Below are positions 27,437 through 36,170 of a DNA stretch of 64,000 nt, in pieces. The DNA lies in NCBI RefSeq assembly GCF_900112035.1, contig NZ_FOKC01000002.1, forward strand, positions 452,258 through 516,257. Direction: 5' to 3'. This DNA comes from Nocardioides alpinus (GTDB lineage: Bacteria; Actinomycetota; Actinomycetes; Propionibacteriales; Nocardioidaceae). Under the pieces are notes generated by a model, which worked only from the letters and a program-made list of their open reading frames with translations, was not told the origin of the DNA and searched no databases. Each line of letters begins with the position of its first letter. Position 1 is the first letter of the stretch. Both the position numbers and the translations under genes were made by a program.

Positions 27437-27482
27437 GACGTGCGGCGATCCGGCGGCCCGGACGACCGGGTCGTCACACGCA
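27437..27482. repeat. 46-bp intergenic hairpin repeat, copy 1 (terminator-like)
   Basis: An imperfect palindrome starting GACGTGCGGCGATCCGG, twelve bases after the Ssb paralogue stop. It matches 38 of 46 positions with a second copy at 37589-37634, which sits just after another stop codon. Position and shape suggest transcription termination; recurrence suggests a mobile or amplified hairpin family. Confidence 0.7.
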
Positions 27483-27493
27483 CTCGGCGCGGG

Positions 27494-27919
27494 TCACGCG
27501 GCGTGGGACTCGACGACCGGCGCCACGCTCCGGACCTCGGCCGGCTCCTCTGCCGCCCCCTCGACCGGTGCCGCCTTGGTGAAGGTCGTCGTGCCGTGGG
27601 AGAGGTCGTGGCCCACGGAGGTGGCCACCACCTCCCAGGACGTCTGCGGCTTTCCCTCGCGCTCCCAGACGTTGGCCACGAGCCGCCCGTGGACCACGAC
27701 GGGGTCGCCGTTGTGCAGCGAGGCTGCGACGTGGCGAGCCAGCCGGTTCCACACGGTGACGGTGTGCCACGACGTGCGGCCCGTGACCCACTCCCCGTCC
27801 CGGAAGCGGGTCGGGGTGCAGGCCATCCGGAACGAGGCGACGTGACGTCCCTCGGCGACCTCGCGCAGCGTGACGTCGCCGCCGATCCAGCCGGACAGGG
27901 TGATCTGGGTGTCGTTCAT
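27494..27919 (-). CDS. Single-stranded DNA-binding protein paralogue
   Basis: A 141-residue OB-fold protein of the Ssb family: TLSGWIGGDVTLREVAEGR, then ASFRMACTPTRFRDGEW, TSWHTVTVWNRLARHVAASL and GDPVVVHGRLVANVWE. It lacks the acidic C-terminal tip (DDDxPF-like) through which main Ssb proteins recruit partners and ends ESHAA instead, so it is more like the secondary SsbB type used in DNA uptake or segregation. ATG at 27919 has GGGAG eight bases ahead. It stands alone between ettA and a GTPase gene, with a terminator hairpin behind it. Confidence 0.85.
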   Translation of the reverse strand: MNDTQITLSGWIGGDVTLREVAEGRHVASFRMACTPTRFRDGEWVTGRTSWHTVTVWNRLARHVAASLHNGDPVVVHGRLVANVWEREGKPQTSWEVVATSVGHDLSHGTTTFTKAAPVEGAAEEPAEVRSVAPVVESHAA

Positions 27920-28092
27920 CGGTGTCATCTCCCGGTGTCGGGCGGCGATGGGTCCGCCGCGCTCACCACAAGGCTCGGCAGTTCGACCGACACCAGCGGT
28001 CCGTCGCGCGACCGGCTGTGGACAACCCGCGATCGGCACCCGCTGTGGACGACCAGCGGCCCGTCAGGCCCCATCAGGGCTGACGCCGGAGC

Positions 28093-29748
28093 TCAGCGCA
28101 GCGCGGCCGACAAGCCGTCGCGGACCTCGCCGTAGGACACCAGCTCGGCCCGGATCGGCTCGACCACCATCGTGGCCGACACCTCCGAGATCGCGTCGCG
28201 CAGCCGCTTGTCCGCCGAGCGCGCCCGCTTCCTCGCGGTCAGCGAGACCAGCCAGCGGCACACCAGGGCCAGGAGCAACCCCAGACCGATCCCGCCCAGC
28301 AGCATGAGCGTCGGCAGCGGGAAGGCGCCGACCTCGGGCGTCGGGGGCTCGGGCAGGCGGGCGTAGGACCCGAACGCCAGCAGCGCCAGCCAGCCGGCAC
28401 CGACCAGGGCGGAGATGATGAGGACGTACTGCAGGACCCGCACCAGTCCGGCCCATGCGGGGATCCTGTCGGCACCGAGGTCGGTGGACGAGACCGCACG
28501 GTCGAGGCGGTCGTTGAGGTCGGGCAGGCGCGAGACCGACGCAGCACGCACGGCGTGCGCCCACGACGGTGCCATGCCCTCGCCCACCTGGTCGGCGAGG
28601 GCGCGCACCTCGGTGTCGACGCGGGCGCGCTGGACCCCGGTCGCCTTCGGCACCGAGGTACGGGACGCGCCGGTCAGCTCCTTGCCGGACGCGCCGAGGT
28701 CGAGGTGGAGCCGCTTGAGCGGGTCGGGCTTGAGCCGGGAGAACCACGCCGTCACGGGCCAGCCGGTGGCCCGGTTGGCGCGCAGGCGCGTGGAGTCGGA
28801 CACCGCCTGCACGACGGTCGGCACCCCGGCGGCATCGGCGAAGGCGTCGTCCAGCGCGGCGATGCGCTCCTTGGACAGCGTCGGCGCCTTGCCGGTGCCC
28901 ACGGCGTCCTGCAGCCGCTGGGCCGCGGACCTCACGTCGGCCTCGAGGCGGGAGCGGGTGACCTTCTTCTCCGCGACCCGCTTGGCGATCAGTGCGCGCA
29001 GCTCGTCGACGCCCCAGCCCTGGCGGGCGCTGACGGCGAGCACCGGGACTCCGGTGAGGCCGTCGGCCTCGAGCAGGCGGCGTACGTCGTCGATCATGGA
29101 CGCGCGGCGGGCCTCGGGGACCGTGTCGATGTGGTTGAGGACGACCAGCATCACGTCGCTGTGCCCGGCGAGGGGCTTGAGGAACCGGTCGTGGATGGCG
29201 GCGTCGGCGTACTTCTGCGGGTCGAGCACCCACACGAGCATGTCCGCGAGCTGGACCAGCCGGTCGACCTCGAGGTGGTGGGAGACCTCGGTGGAGTCGT
29301 GGTCGGGCAGGTCGAGCAGCACGACGCCGCGCATCTCGACGTCCTCGTCGGCCTTGGACAGCATCGAGTCGCGGGTCACCTGGTGGCGGGCCGGGATGCC
29401 GAGCCACTCGAGCAGCTCCTCGGCGCCCTCCTTGCCCCAGACGCAGGCAGTGGCCCAGGAGGTGGTGGGACGGCGTACGCCGACCGCGGCGAGCTCGAGC
29501 CCGCTCAGCGCGTTGAAGGTGGAGGACTTGCCGGAGCCGGTCGCGCCGGCGAGGGCGACCACCGTGTGGTCGGCCGAGAGCTTGAGCCGCCCGGCCGCAC
29601 GCTCCGCGACGGCTGTGGCGTGGTCGGCGACGTCGTCGTCGACGCGTCCGCGGGCGGCTGCGGCCGCGCGCTCGAGACCGTCGACGCGGGCGCCGATGTC
29701 AGAGCTCCGGGTGACCAGCTTCTTGGCCCCTTCGAGCAACGACGTCAT
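28093..29748 (-). CDS. Membrane-associated dynamin/Era-like GTPase
   Basis: A 551-residue GTPase with G1 GATGSGKSS (about 68-76), G3 DLPDHDS (about 147) and G4 NHID (about 207), followed by a helical region and two hydrophobic segments near residues 415-475 (VLQYVLIISALVGAGWLALL and LPTLMLLGGIGLGLLLALV). This is the layout of bacterial dynamin-like or YfjP-type GTPases that act on membranes. It lies 42 bases after a second, sequence-different GTPase gene, and paired GTPases of this class often function as a heteromer. A role in membrane remodelling or repair is inference. Confidence 0.8.
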   Translation of the reverse strand: MTSLLEGAKKLVTRSSDIGARVDGLERAAAAARGRVDDDVADHATAVAERAAGRLKLSADHTVVALAGATGSGKSSTFNALSGLELAAVGVRRPTTSWATACVWGKEGAEELLEWLGIPARHQVTRDSMLSKADEDVEMRGVVLLDLPDHDSTEVSHHLEVDRLVQLADMLVWVLDPQKYADAAIHDRFLKPLAGHSDVMLVVLNHIDTVPEARRASMIDDVRRLLEADGLTGVPVLAVSARQGWGVDELRALIAKRVAEKKVTRSRLEADVRSAAQRLQDAVGTGKAPTLSKERIAALDDAFADAAGVPTVVQAVSDSTRLRANRATGWPVTAWFSRLKPDPLKRLHLDLGASGKELTGASRTSVPKATGVQRARVDTEVRALADQVGEGMAPSWAHAVRAASVSRLPDLNDRLDRAVSSTDLGADRIPAWAGLVRVLQYVLIISALVGAGWLALLAFGSYARLPEPPTPEVGAFPLPTLMLLGGIGLGLLLALVCRWLVSLTARKRARSADKRLRDAISEVSATMVVEPIRAELVSYGEVRDGLSAALR

Positions 29749-29790
29749 GACTCCCTCACGGTCCGGGGTGGGTGGGTACGACCCCCAAGA

Positions 29791-31596
29791 CTAGGGGGCG
29801 GTGTCGTCACTGGCCGACTCCTGGTGGGCCGGGTCCTGCTGCACCCGCGTCGCGGCGTAGCGCAGGTCGTCGACCTTGCGGGCCGCGGCCCGGAGCCGCT
29901 CGGGGGCCTCGGGAGAGATCTCGAGGCTGTCGAGCAGCTCGGTGTAGCGACGGCGCTCGGAGTCGAGGAGGTCGCTGACCGCCACCTCCAGCTGTCGTCG
30001 GGCACGTTCGGCGAGCGACCGGACGGCCTGGTCGCCGAACACGGCCTCGAGCAGCTTCTGGCCCAGCACGGCGGACCCGCCGGCGATGCCGGCCTCGGCC
30101 CCGGTGACGCCGGCCGTGTGGGCGAAGACGACCACCATCAGCGCGACGGAGAGGCCGTTGACGCCGAAGGCGAGGAAGCGTGCGGTCGAGCGCTTGTCGG
30201 CACCCTCGCTGCGGACCATCTCGAGCACGTCGGACTGCCAGTCACGCACGGCCCGCTCGGCACGGCGACGGAAGTCGCGCGAGGCGCGGCCCAGGTCCTC
30301 GCCCGCGTCGCGCAGCAGGATCTGGCCTGCTGCGGTGCCGCGCCACGAGGCCTCGGCGCGCTCGGCAGCGGCCTCGGCGTGCTCGAGGACGAGCGTCTCG
30401 AGTCCCGACTCGACGGCGACGGTCACCCGCTCGGCCTGCTGGGGCTTGCCCTTGACCGCGTTGACGACGCGGTCGCGGAGCCAGCCGACCTTGGTCTCCA
30501 GCGACTTGAGCAGCTCGCCGGTGCCGACGAACTCCTGCCAGCGGGCGAGCACCTCACCGCGCAGCAGCGTGCCGTCCGCGGAGGCCTCCGCGATCTGCGC
30601 CACGGCCCGGTCGTAGGCCTCGTTGGCGTCCTCGCGCAGGCGGCGTACGGCGTCGGTCTGCTCGGTCGCGGCGTCCGCCACGGTGTGCGTACGACGGGCG
30701 AGCGTACGCACGGCGCCGTCGAGGGTCTGCTGGACGACCGCGCCACGGGCGTCCTGGTCGTCGGCCAGCGCCTGCAGCCACTGCCGGATCTCGATGACCG
30801 AGGTCGAGGGCAGCAGCCCCATCTCGGAGACCTCGCCCTCCTCGACGGTGAAGAGCGGGGAGTCCTTGAGGCCGCGGCTGGCCAGCATCCTGGCGAGGTG
30901 GGTGGAGATGGTCTCGACGGCGTCGGCCGGGGTGCGGTCCAGCACGATGGCGACCGCGGCCGAGCGCTCCGCGGCCTTGCGGAGGAAGTCCCACGGCACC
31001 TGGTCGGCGTAGCGGGCAGCCGACGTGACGAACAGCCACAGGTCGGCAGCAGCGAGCAGCTGGGCAGCGAGGACCCGGTTGCGCTCCTCGACCGAGTCGA
31101 TGTCGGGCGCGTCGAGGATGGCCAGCCCGGGCGTCATTGCCGGCGAGGCCACCAGCTGCAGCGCCTCGGGGTCGTTGGTCTGGCGCGCGACGCGCTCGAG
31201 CTCGGGCAGCAGGCGGTCCTGGCCGAACCACTTGGCGTCGTCGGGGTGGTGCACCAGGACGGGAGATCTCGTGGTCGGGCGGAGGACGCCCGGGGTGGTC
31301 ACGCGGGTGCCGACGAGGGAGTTGACCAGCGTCGACTTGCCGGCGCCCGTCGAGCCGCCGACGACGGCGAGCAGGGGGGCGTCGAGGGTCATGAGGCGCG
31401 GGATGACGTAGTCCTCGAGCTGGTCGACCATCTCGGTGCGCGCGTCGCGCTGCTCAGCGGCTCCGGGCAGCTCGAGCGGAAGCCGGGCCTCCTGCAGCGC
31501 GCCACGCATGCGCACCAGCGCGGTGACCATCTCGGTCGTGGCATCGGGCGTGCGACGGCCGGGGAACGGCGTCTGGTCCGCCTCGTGCTCACTCAT
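29791..31596 (-). CDS. Dynamin-like GTPase, partner of the downstream GTPase
   Basis: A 601-residue GTPase. The G1 motif is GGSTGAGKST at about 80-89, DAPDIDS serves as G3 (about 162) and LDRTP lies in the G4 region (about 213). Long amphipathic helices follow, with a hydrophobic stretch at about 497-540 (FLAFGVNGLSVALMVVVFAH, then GIAGGSAVLG). Its ATG overlaps the PrsW protease stop as ATGA, and the second GTPase follows closely, giving a three-gene operon. The family is annotated variously as dynamin-family or ABC-like GTPase; its exact role is not known. Confidence 0.8.
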   Translation of the reverse strand: MSEHEADQTPFPGRRTPDATTEMVTALVRMRGALQEARLPLELPGAAEQRDARTEMVDQLEDYVIPRLMTLDAPLLAVVGGSTGAGKSTLVNSLVGTRVTTPGVLRPTTRSPVLVHHPDDAKWFGQDRLLPELERVARQTNDPEALQLVASPAMTPGLAILDAPDIDSVEERNRVLAAQLLAAADLWLFVTSAARYADQVPWDFLRKAAERSAAVAIVLDRTPADAVETISTHLARMLASRGLKDSPLFTVEEGEVSEMGLLPSTSVIEIRQWLQALADDQDARGAVVQQTLDGAVRTLARRTHTVADAATEQTDAVRRLREDANEAYDRAVAQIAEASADGTLLRGEVLARWQEFVGTGELLKSLETKVGWLRDRVVNAVKGKPQQAERVTVAVESGLETLVLEHAEAAAERAEASWRGTAAGQILLRDAGEDLGRASRDFRRRAERAVRDWQSDVLEMVRSEGADKRSTARFLAFGVNGLSVALMVVVFAHTAGVTGAEAGIAGGSAVLGQKLLEAVFGDQAVRSLAERARRQLEVAVSDLLDSERRRYTELLDSLEISPEAPERLRAAARKVDDLRYAATRVQQDPAHQESASDDTAP

Positions 31597-32711
31597 CGGG
31601 TGGGTACCACCTGTCCGGGGAAGGAGATGTAGGGACGGATCCGGCCGAGCTCCTCGACGTGCTCCTGGCCGCGGACGCTGAAGTCGGCGGGCGCGGTGCC
31701 GCGCAGGTAGCGGTGGTGGAGGTAGCCGAGCTCGATGGCTGCAGCCTGGTAGTCCCGCATGCCGCGCTCGGCCAGGGAGCCGCCCTGCTCCCGCGCCCAG
31801 CGGCGGGCGTGGCGGCGGGCGCGCAGGTCGACGAGCCACGGGATGTCGCTCGAGGGCAGCAGACCGCGGTCGGCGGCGTCCTGCAGGGCTGCGGACAGCA
31901 GGGGACGCTCGGAGCGGCGGCGGTAGACCGCGAAGGCGACCACGGCCAGGAACGCGGGGAACATCAGCGTGCCGTAGACGATGAAGAAGTGGCCCGTGCC
32001 CGAGAGGGTCGAGGTGTTCCAGAGGCCGTGCAGGAACGCGGCGACGGCGAAGCCGGCGAGCGGCGCCAGCACCCGGACCCACAGGCGTCGCGAGGCGATC
32101 GCGAGGCCTACGCCGATGCCGATGAAGGCGGTGAAGAAGGGGTGCGCGAACGGGCTGACCACACCGCGGAGGATGAAGGTGCCGGTCAGCGCCGTGGTGC
32201 CGCCCGGGCCCAGGCCGTCGGTGCCGTCGTAGGCGGCGGCGAGGTAGAGGATGTTCTCGGTGAAGGCGAAGCCGATACCGACCATGCCGGCGTAGACGAT
32301 GCCGTCCAGCACGCCGTCGAGCTCGTGGCGCCGCCACCACAGGAGCAGCAGGAGGAAGGCCCCCTTGGTCGCCTCCTCGGTGATCGGTGCGACGACGGAC
32401 AGGCTGTCGCGCTCGCTGGCACCGCCGACCAGGCCGATGCCCTGGAAGACGAGCGCGGCCGCCGTGGCGACGAAGGCACCCCAGAGGAGTCCTGCGACCA
32501 GGAGGTTGCGCGGCTCGGGCTCGTAGCGGTCCAGCCACATGAAGCAGCCGACGAGCGGACCCACCGGCACCGCTGCCAGCACCGCCGCGAGGGCGAGCGA
32601 GCGAGGAGCACCGGACAGACCGACGACCAGGGCCATGGCCAGGCCGCCGAGGAGGACGAGGACGCCCACCACGACGGTGAACGCGACACTGTCGCGACGG
32701 CCTCGATGCAT
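31593..32711 (-). CDS. prsW: PrsW-family intramembrane metalloprotease
   Basis: A 372-residue polytopic membrane protease of the type that makes the first cut in anti-sigma factor RsiW in Bacillus. About eight hydrophobic segments hold the family motifs APITEEATKG (EExxK, about residue 108), GFAFTENILY (about 147), SPFAHPFFTAF (about 187) and FLHGLWN (about 228), which supply the metal ligands. The C-terminal 90 residues are cytoplasmic. No anti-sigma factor gene is nearby. It is first in an operon with two membrane GTPases, suggesting that proteolysis and membrane remodelling respond to one envelope signal. Confidence 0.9.
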   Translation of the reverse strand: MHRGRRDSVAFTVVVGVLVLLGGLAMALVVGLSGAPRSLALAAVLAAVPVGPLVGCFMWLDRYEPEPRNLLVAGLLWGAFVATAAALVFQGIGLVGGASERDSLSVVAPITEEATKGAFLLLLLWWRRHELDGVLDGIVYAGMVGIGFAFTENILYLAAAYDGTDGLGPGGTTALTGTFILRGVVSPFAHPFFTAFIGIGVGLAIASRRLWVRVLAPLAGFAVAAFLHGLWNTSTLSGTGHFFIVYGTLMFPAFLAVVAFAVYRRRSERPLLSAALQDAADRGLLPSSDIPWLVDLRARRHARRWAREQGGSLAERGMRDYQAAAIELGYLHHRYLRGTAPADFSVRGQEHVEELGRIRPYISFPGQVVPTR

Positions 32712-32815
32712 GGATCGACCCTAACGGAGCAGCGCGCTCGAACCCGCCTCCCCGCACCCCTACGGGCGGAAGGTCCGGGCCTGCCTACGCCGCGCGTTCG
32801 TCGTACAGTGACCGC

Positions 32816-34186
32816 GTGAGCGAGACGACTGACGAGACCCCCGCCGACCCCAAGACCGAGTCGCACGACCCGGCCGTGCCGGCGGCCTATGCCGCCTTCA
32901 TGCGCGAGGGCTGGGGCAACCGTGACCTGGAGCTGCCGCGCCACCCCATCGCCGACTGGGCCGCGGCCCGCCGCGCCAAGCTGGCCGAGGCGTTCCCCGG
33001 CGAGCGGCTGGTGCTGCCGGCCGGCACCTACAAGGTGCGGGCGAACGACACCGACTACCGCTTCCGCCCCGACACGGCTCACACCTACTTCACCGGCAAC
33101 CAGACCTCCGACGCCGTGCTGGTCGTCGAGGACGGGGAGTCGGTGCTCTACGCCCGCCCGCGGTCCGAGCGCGACACCGACGAGTTCTTCCGCGACCGGC
33201 AGTACGGCGAGCTGTGGGCCGGCCGTCGTCCGTCCGCCCAGGAGATCTCCGACTCCCTCGGCATCGAGGTCCGGCACGTGAAGGACCTGCCGTCCTTCGA
33301 CGACGACCGCAAGACCCGCGACCTCACCACCGACCAGGACCTTGGACGGGTGGCCGACGAGCTGCGGCTCGTCAAGGACGAGTGGGAGGTCGCCGAGCTG
33401 CAGGAGGCGTGCGACATCACCACCCTCGGCTTCGAGGACTCGGTCCGCGAGTGGGACCGGGTCCTGGAGTTCGGCGAGCGCTGGATCGAGGGCACCTTCT
33501 TCCGCCGCGCCCGCGCGATGGGCAACGACATCGGCTACGACTCGATCTGCGCCGGCGGCTCGCACGCCACGACGCTGCACTGGATCGACAACACCGGCGC
33601 GATAGAGCCCGGCAAGCTGGTCCTGCTCGACATGGGCGTGGAGGGCCACAACCTCTACACCGCCGACGTGACCCGCACCCTCCCGGTGGACGGCACCTTC
33701 ACGCCGCTGCAGCGCGACCTGTACGACCTGGTCTTCACGGCCCAGCAGAAGGGCATCGAGGCCGTACGCCCCGGCGTCCCGTTCCTCGCCGCGCACCACG
33801 CGGCGATGGAGGTGCTGGCCCACGGGCTCGCCGACATGGGTCTGCTGCCGGTCTCCGCCGAGGAGGCGCTGGACCCGGAGTCGAAGCTCTACGCGCGCTG
33901 GACGCTGCACGGCACCTCGCACATGCTCGGCATGGACGTCCACGACTGCGGCCGTACGTCGGTCGACATCTACCCCAAGGGCGACCTGGCCGAGGGCATG
34001 GTCCTCACCGTCGAGCCCGGTCTCTACTTCCAGGAGGACGACCTGCTCGTCCCCGAGGAGCTGCGCGGCATCGGCATCAGGATCGAGGACGACATCCTCG
34101 TCACCGCCGACGGCAGCACCAACCTCTCGGCCTCGCTCCCCCGCACGTCGGCGGACGTGGAGGAGTGGATGGGCTCGCGCAGGTAG
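32816..34186 (+). CDS. pepP: Xaa-Pro aminopeptidase (M24B)
   Basis: A dimetal peptidase, 456 residues, that removes N-terminal residues preceding proline. The ligand set of the pita-bread fold is visible: LLDMGVEG and ADVTRT (two Asp), HGTSHMLGMDVHD (His), VEPGLYF (Glu) and GIRIEDD (Glu). The N-terminal creatinase-like domain is complete. The start is GTG at 32816, in a region divergent from prsW. The stop shares one base with the start of the methyltransferase gene (TAGTG), so the two are co-translated. Confidence 0.93.
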   Translation: MSETTDETPADPKTESHDPAVPAAYAAFMREGWGNRDLELPRHPIADWAAARRAKLAEAFPGERLVLPAGTYKVRANDTDYRFRPDTAHTYFTGNQTSDAVLVVEDGESVLYARPRSERDTDEFFRDRQYGELWAGRRPSAQEISDSLGIEVRHVKDLPSFDDDRKTRDLTTDQDLGRVADELRLVKDEWEVAELQEACDITTLGFEDSVREWDRVLEFGERWIEGTFFRRARAMGNDIGYDSICAGGSHATTLHWIDNTGAIEPGKLVLLDMGVEGHNLYTADVTRTLPVDGTFTPLQRDLYDLVFTAQQKGIEAVRPGVPFLAAHHAAMEVLAHGLADMGLLPVSAEEALDPESKLYARWTLHGTSHMLGMDVHDCGRTSVDIYPKGDLAEGMVLTVEPGLYFQEDDLLVPEELRGIGIRIEDDILVTADGSTNLSASLPRTSADVEEWMGSRR

Positions 34187-35289
34187 TGGACTGTCACCAC
34201 TACGACGCCTTCCGCTGCCGCTCCTGCACGCTGCTCGAGGTCCCGCGCCCGCGCCAGCTGTCCGACAAGGAGACGCAGGCGCGTTCCCTGGTCGACGCCC
34301 CCGTGTGGCTGCCGACCGTTGCGGGACCGGAGTCGGGCTTCCGCAACAAGGCCAAGATGGTGGTCGGCGGCACGGCGGACGCCCCGACGCTGGGGATCCT
34401 CGACCGCGACCTGGTCGGGATCGACCTGCGTGACTGCGGCCTGCACTCCCCCGGCCTCACCGGTGCGTTGGGCCGCATCGCCGACTGGATCCGCGACGCC
34501 GTCCTGACGCCGTACGACGTCGCGACGCGGACCGGCGAGCTCAAGCACGTGCTGCTGACCGAGTCACCCGATGCCGAGTTGCTGCTCCGGCTGGTGATGC
34601 GGTCGACGGCGCTGGAGGCGCGGGTCCGATCGCGGCTGCCGGCGCTCCAGGACGTGCTGCCGGGGCTTCGGGTGGTGACGATCAACGTGCAGCCCGAGCA
34701 CAAGGCGGTGCTCGAGGGCGAGCGGGAGATCGTGCTGACCCCCGAGGCGACGATGCCGATGCGGCTCACCACCGGGGTGACGTTGTGGCTGGGGCCGCAG
34801 TCGTTCTTCCAGACCAACACCCTCGTGGCGGAGGCGCTCTACGAGCAGGCGCGGGGGTGGGTCTCCGCACTGCCGGTGCGCACGGTCTGGGACCTCTACT
34901 GCGGGGTGGGCGGATTCGCGCTCCACCTCGCCGGGCCGGGCCGCGAGGTCGTCGGGGTCGAGCTGTCCGCCGAGGCGATCCGGTCGGCGCTCCACGCGCA
35001 GGTGGCAGGTACGGCGTTCGTCGCCGCCGATGCCACGCAGTGGGCCGTGGCACAGCAGTCGCCACCCGACCTCGTCGTCGTCAACCCGCCGCGACGAGGG
35101 ATCGGCACCGAGCTCGCGGGCTGGCTGGAGTCGTCGGGCGTGGGGCACGTCGTCTACTCCTCGTGCAACGCCGAGTCGCTCGCACGTGACCTCGCACTGA
35201 TGCCGTCGCTGCGGCCCGTCGAGGCGCGGGTGCTCGACATGTTCCCGCACACCACGCACTACGAGGTGCTGGTGCTGCTCTCGCGGTGA
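34186..35289 (+). CDS. rlmC: 23S rRNA (uracil-5)-methyltransferase, RlmC-like
   Basis: SAM-dependent methyltransferase of the RlmC/RlmD/TrmA family that makes 5-methyluridine in RNA. The GTG start gives VDCHHYDAFRCRSC, which contains an iron-sulfur cluster motif as found in RlmC. The SAM domain has DLYCGVGGFALHLA (about 236), the NPPRRGIG loop (about 303) and the catalytic cysteine in VYSSCNAESLARDL (about 324). At 367 residues it is close to RlmC in length and lacks the TRAM domain of RlmD. RlmC is therefore preferred, although the exact uracil modified is inferred. Confidence 0.85.
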   Translation: MDCHHYDAFRCRSCTLLEVPRPRQLSDKETQARSLVDAPVWLPTVAGPESGFRNKAKMVVGGTADAPTLGILDRDLVGIDLRDCGLHSPGLTGALGRIADWIRDAVLTPYDVATRTGELKHVLLTESPDAELLLRLVMRSTALEARVRSRLPALQDVLPGLRVVTINVQPEHKAVLEGEREIVLTPEATMPMRLTTGVTLWLGPQSFFQTNTLVAEALYEQARGWVSALPVRTVWDLYCGVGGFALHLAGPGREVVGVELSAEAIRSALHAQVAGTAFVAADATQWAVAQQSPPDLVVVNPPRRGIGTELAGWLESSGVGHVVYSSCNAESLARDLALMPSLRPVEARVLDMFPHTTHYEVLVLLSR

Positions 35290-35293
35290 GTCC

Positions 35294-35896
35294 TCAGCCG
35301 CGGCGGACCTTGGGCCCCAGCGCAAGATTGTCGCGGATCTCTCCGACTCGGTGCGCGTCGTCGGCGTGAGCGCCGATCTGGTCCGGCTCGGCCTGGTCCG
35401 CTGACACGGCGACGGCTCCCACGCCCACCTGCACCCAACGGGGAGCGCCGAGGCAGGAGGTGGGCAGCCAGGTCGTCACGACGTCGGCGCCCAGGTCGAT
35501 CCTGGACTTCAACCCCCGGCACTCAGGAGCCTTCTCACCGCCGTCGAACGAGGCAACCGGCTTCCCACCCAGGCGCTCAACGCTGATGTCGTAGTTCTTC
35601 TGAGGGGTCTTCACCCTGACGACCGTGATCTGGAACGGGTCGCGCTCCAGCGCCCGGAAGCTGATCGTGACCCGCAGCCGCTGCGCACCGTGGGTGACGG
35701 CCGTCCGCACGAGGTCGACGCCTGCGTAGTCGGGCGCCGGCACGGTCTGGTCGGGGAACTCGGACTCGCCGGCGAAGCTCACCACGTCACCCTCCGCGTC
35801 CTCGGTCACCACCTTCTCGGCGTGGGCGGCGGCGGGCAGCAGGAGGAGGGCGGGGACGAGGGCCGCCAGGAGCCGCACCCCGAGACGAAGAGACAT
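35294..35896 (-). CDS. Secreted protein of unknown function
   Basis: Two hundred residues beginning with a clear signal peptide (MSLRLGVRLLAALVPALLLL, then PAAAHA before EKVV, cut near residue 26). The mature part is beta-rich with AGVDLVRTAVTHGAQRLRVT, which resembles the small beta-sandwich domains of exported actinobacterial proteins, and it has two cysteines (PECRG and TSCLG) that could form a disulfide. No catalytic motif is seen. ATG at 35896 is chosen because the signal peptide starts there, although the frame is open upstream. Convergent with the rRNA methyltransferase gene. Confidence 0.75.
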   Translation of the reverse strand: MSLRLGVRLLAALVPALLLLPAAAHAEKVVTEDAEGDVVSFAGESEFPDQTVPAPDYAGVDLVRTAVTHGAQRLRVTISFRALERDPFQITVVRVKTPQKNYDISVERLGGKPVASFDGGEKAPECRGLKSRIDLGADVVTTWLPTSCLGAPRWVQVGVGAVAVSADQAEPDQIGAHADDAHRVGEIRDNLALGPKVRRG

Positions 35897-36170
35897 GCCG
35901 CGAACCCTAGTCAGGCGACACCTGACATGTGAGACGAAACACGGAACACGCGACGAGGAGGACCGGTTGGGACCTACGTGCGTGCTCCCCGGACTCCCTC
36001 GACCGTCGGCGACCTGCTGACGCAGCGTCGGGACGTCGACCTCGCGCGCACCGAGAGCGCCCTCTGTCCGGGCCCGTCGCCCCGCGCCTGACACATCTCC
36101 CCTCGGCTCCCCTCCGCGACGACGCCCGCACGCTTGCCGGCGCGCGTGTCCGAAAGGTTACTGTTTCACT

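Noticed and set aside
28555..31632. Plus-strand open frame of about 1,000 codons opposite the two GTPase genes
   Set aside because: It lies across two real minus-strand genes with intact GTPase motifs, and its composition is that of an antisense shadow.
35978..36091. Possible 37-residue plus-strand gene starting with GTG upstream of the symporter
   Set aside because: No good ribosome site at the right distance, no recognisable similarity and short enough to occur by chance. Bases 35897-36170 are otherwise left as a gap with nothing supported.
36134..36170. Possible -35/-10 pair (TTGCCG, 18 bases, TTACTG) before the symporter
   Set aside because: The match to a sigma-70-type promoter is weak and its downstream half runs into the ribosome-site region.
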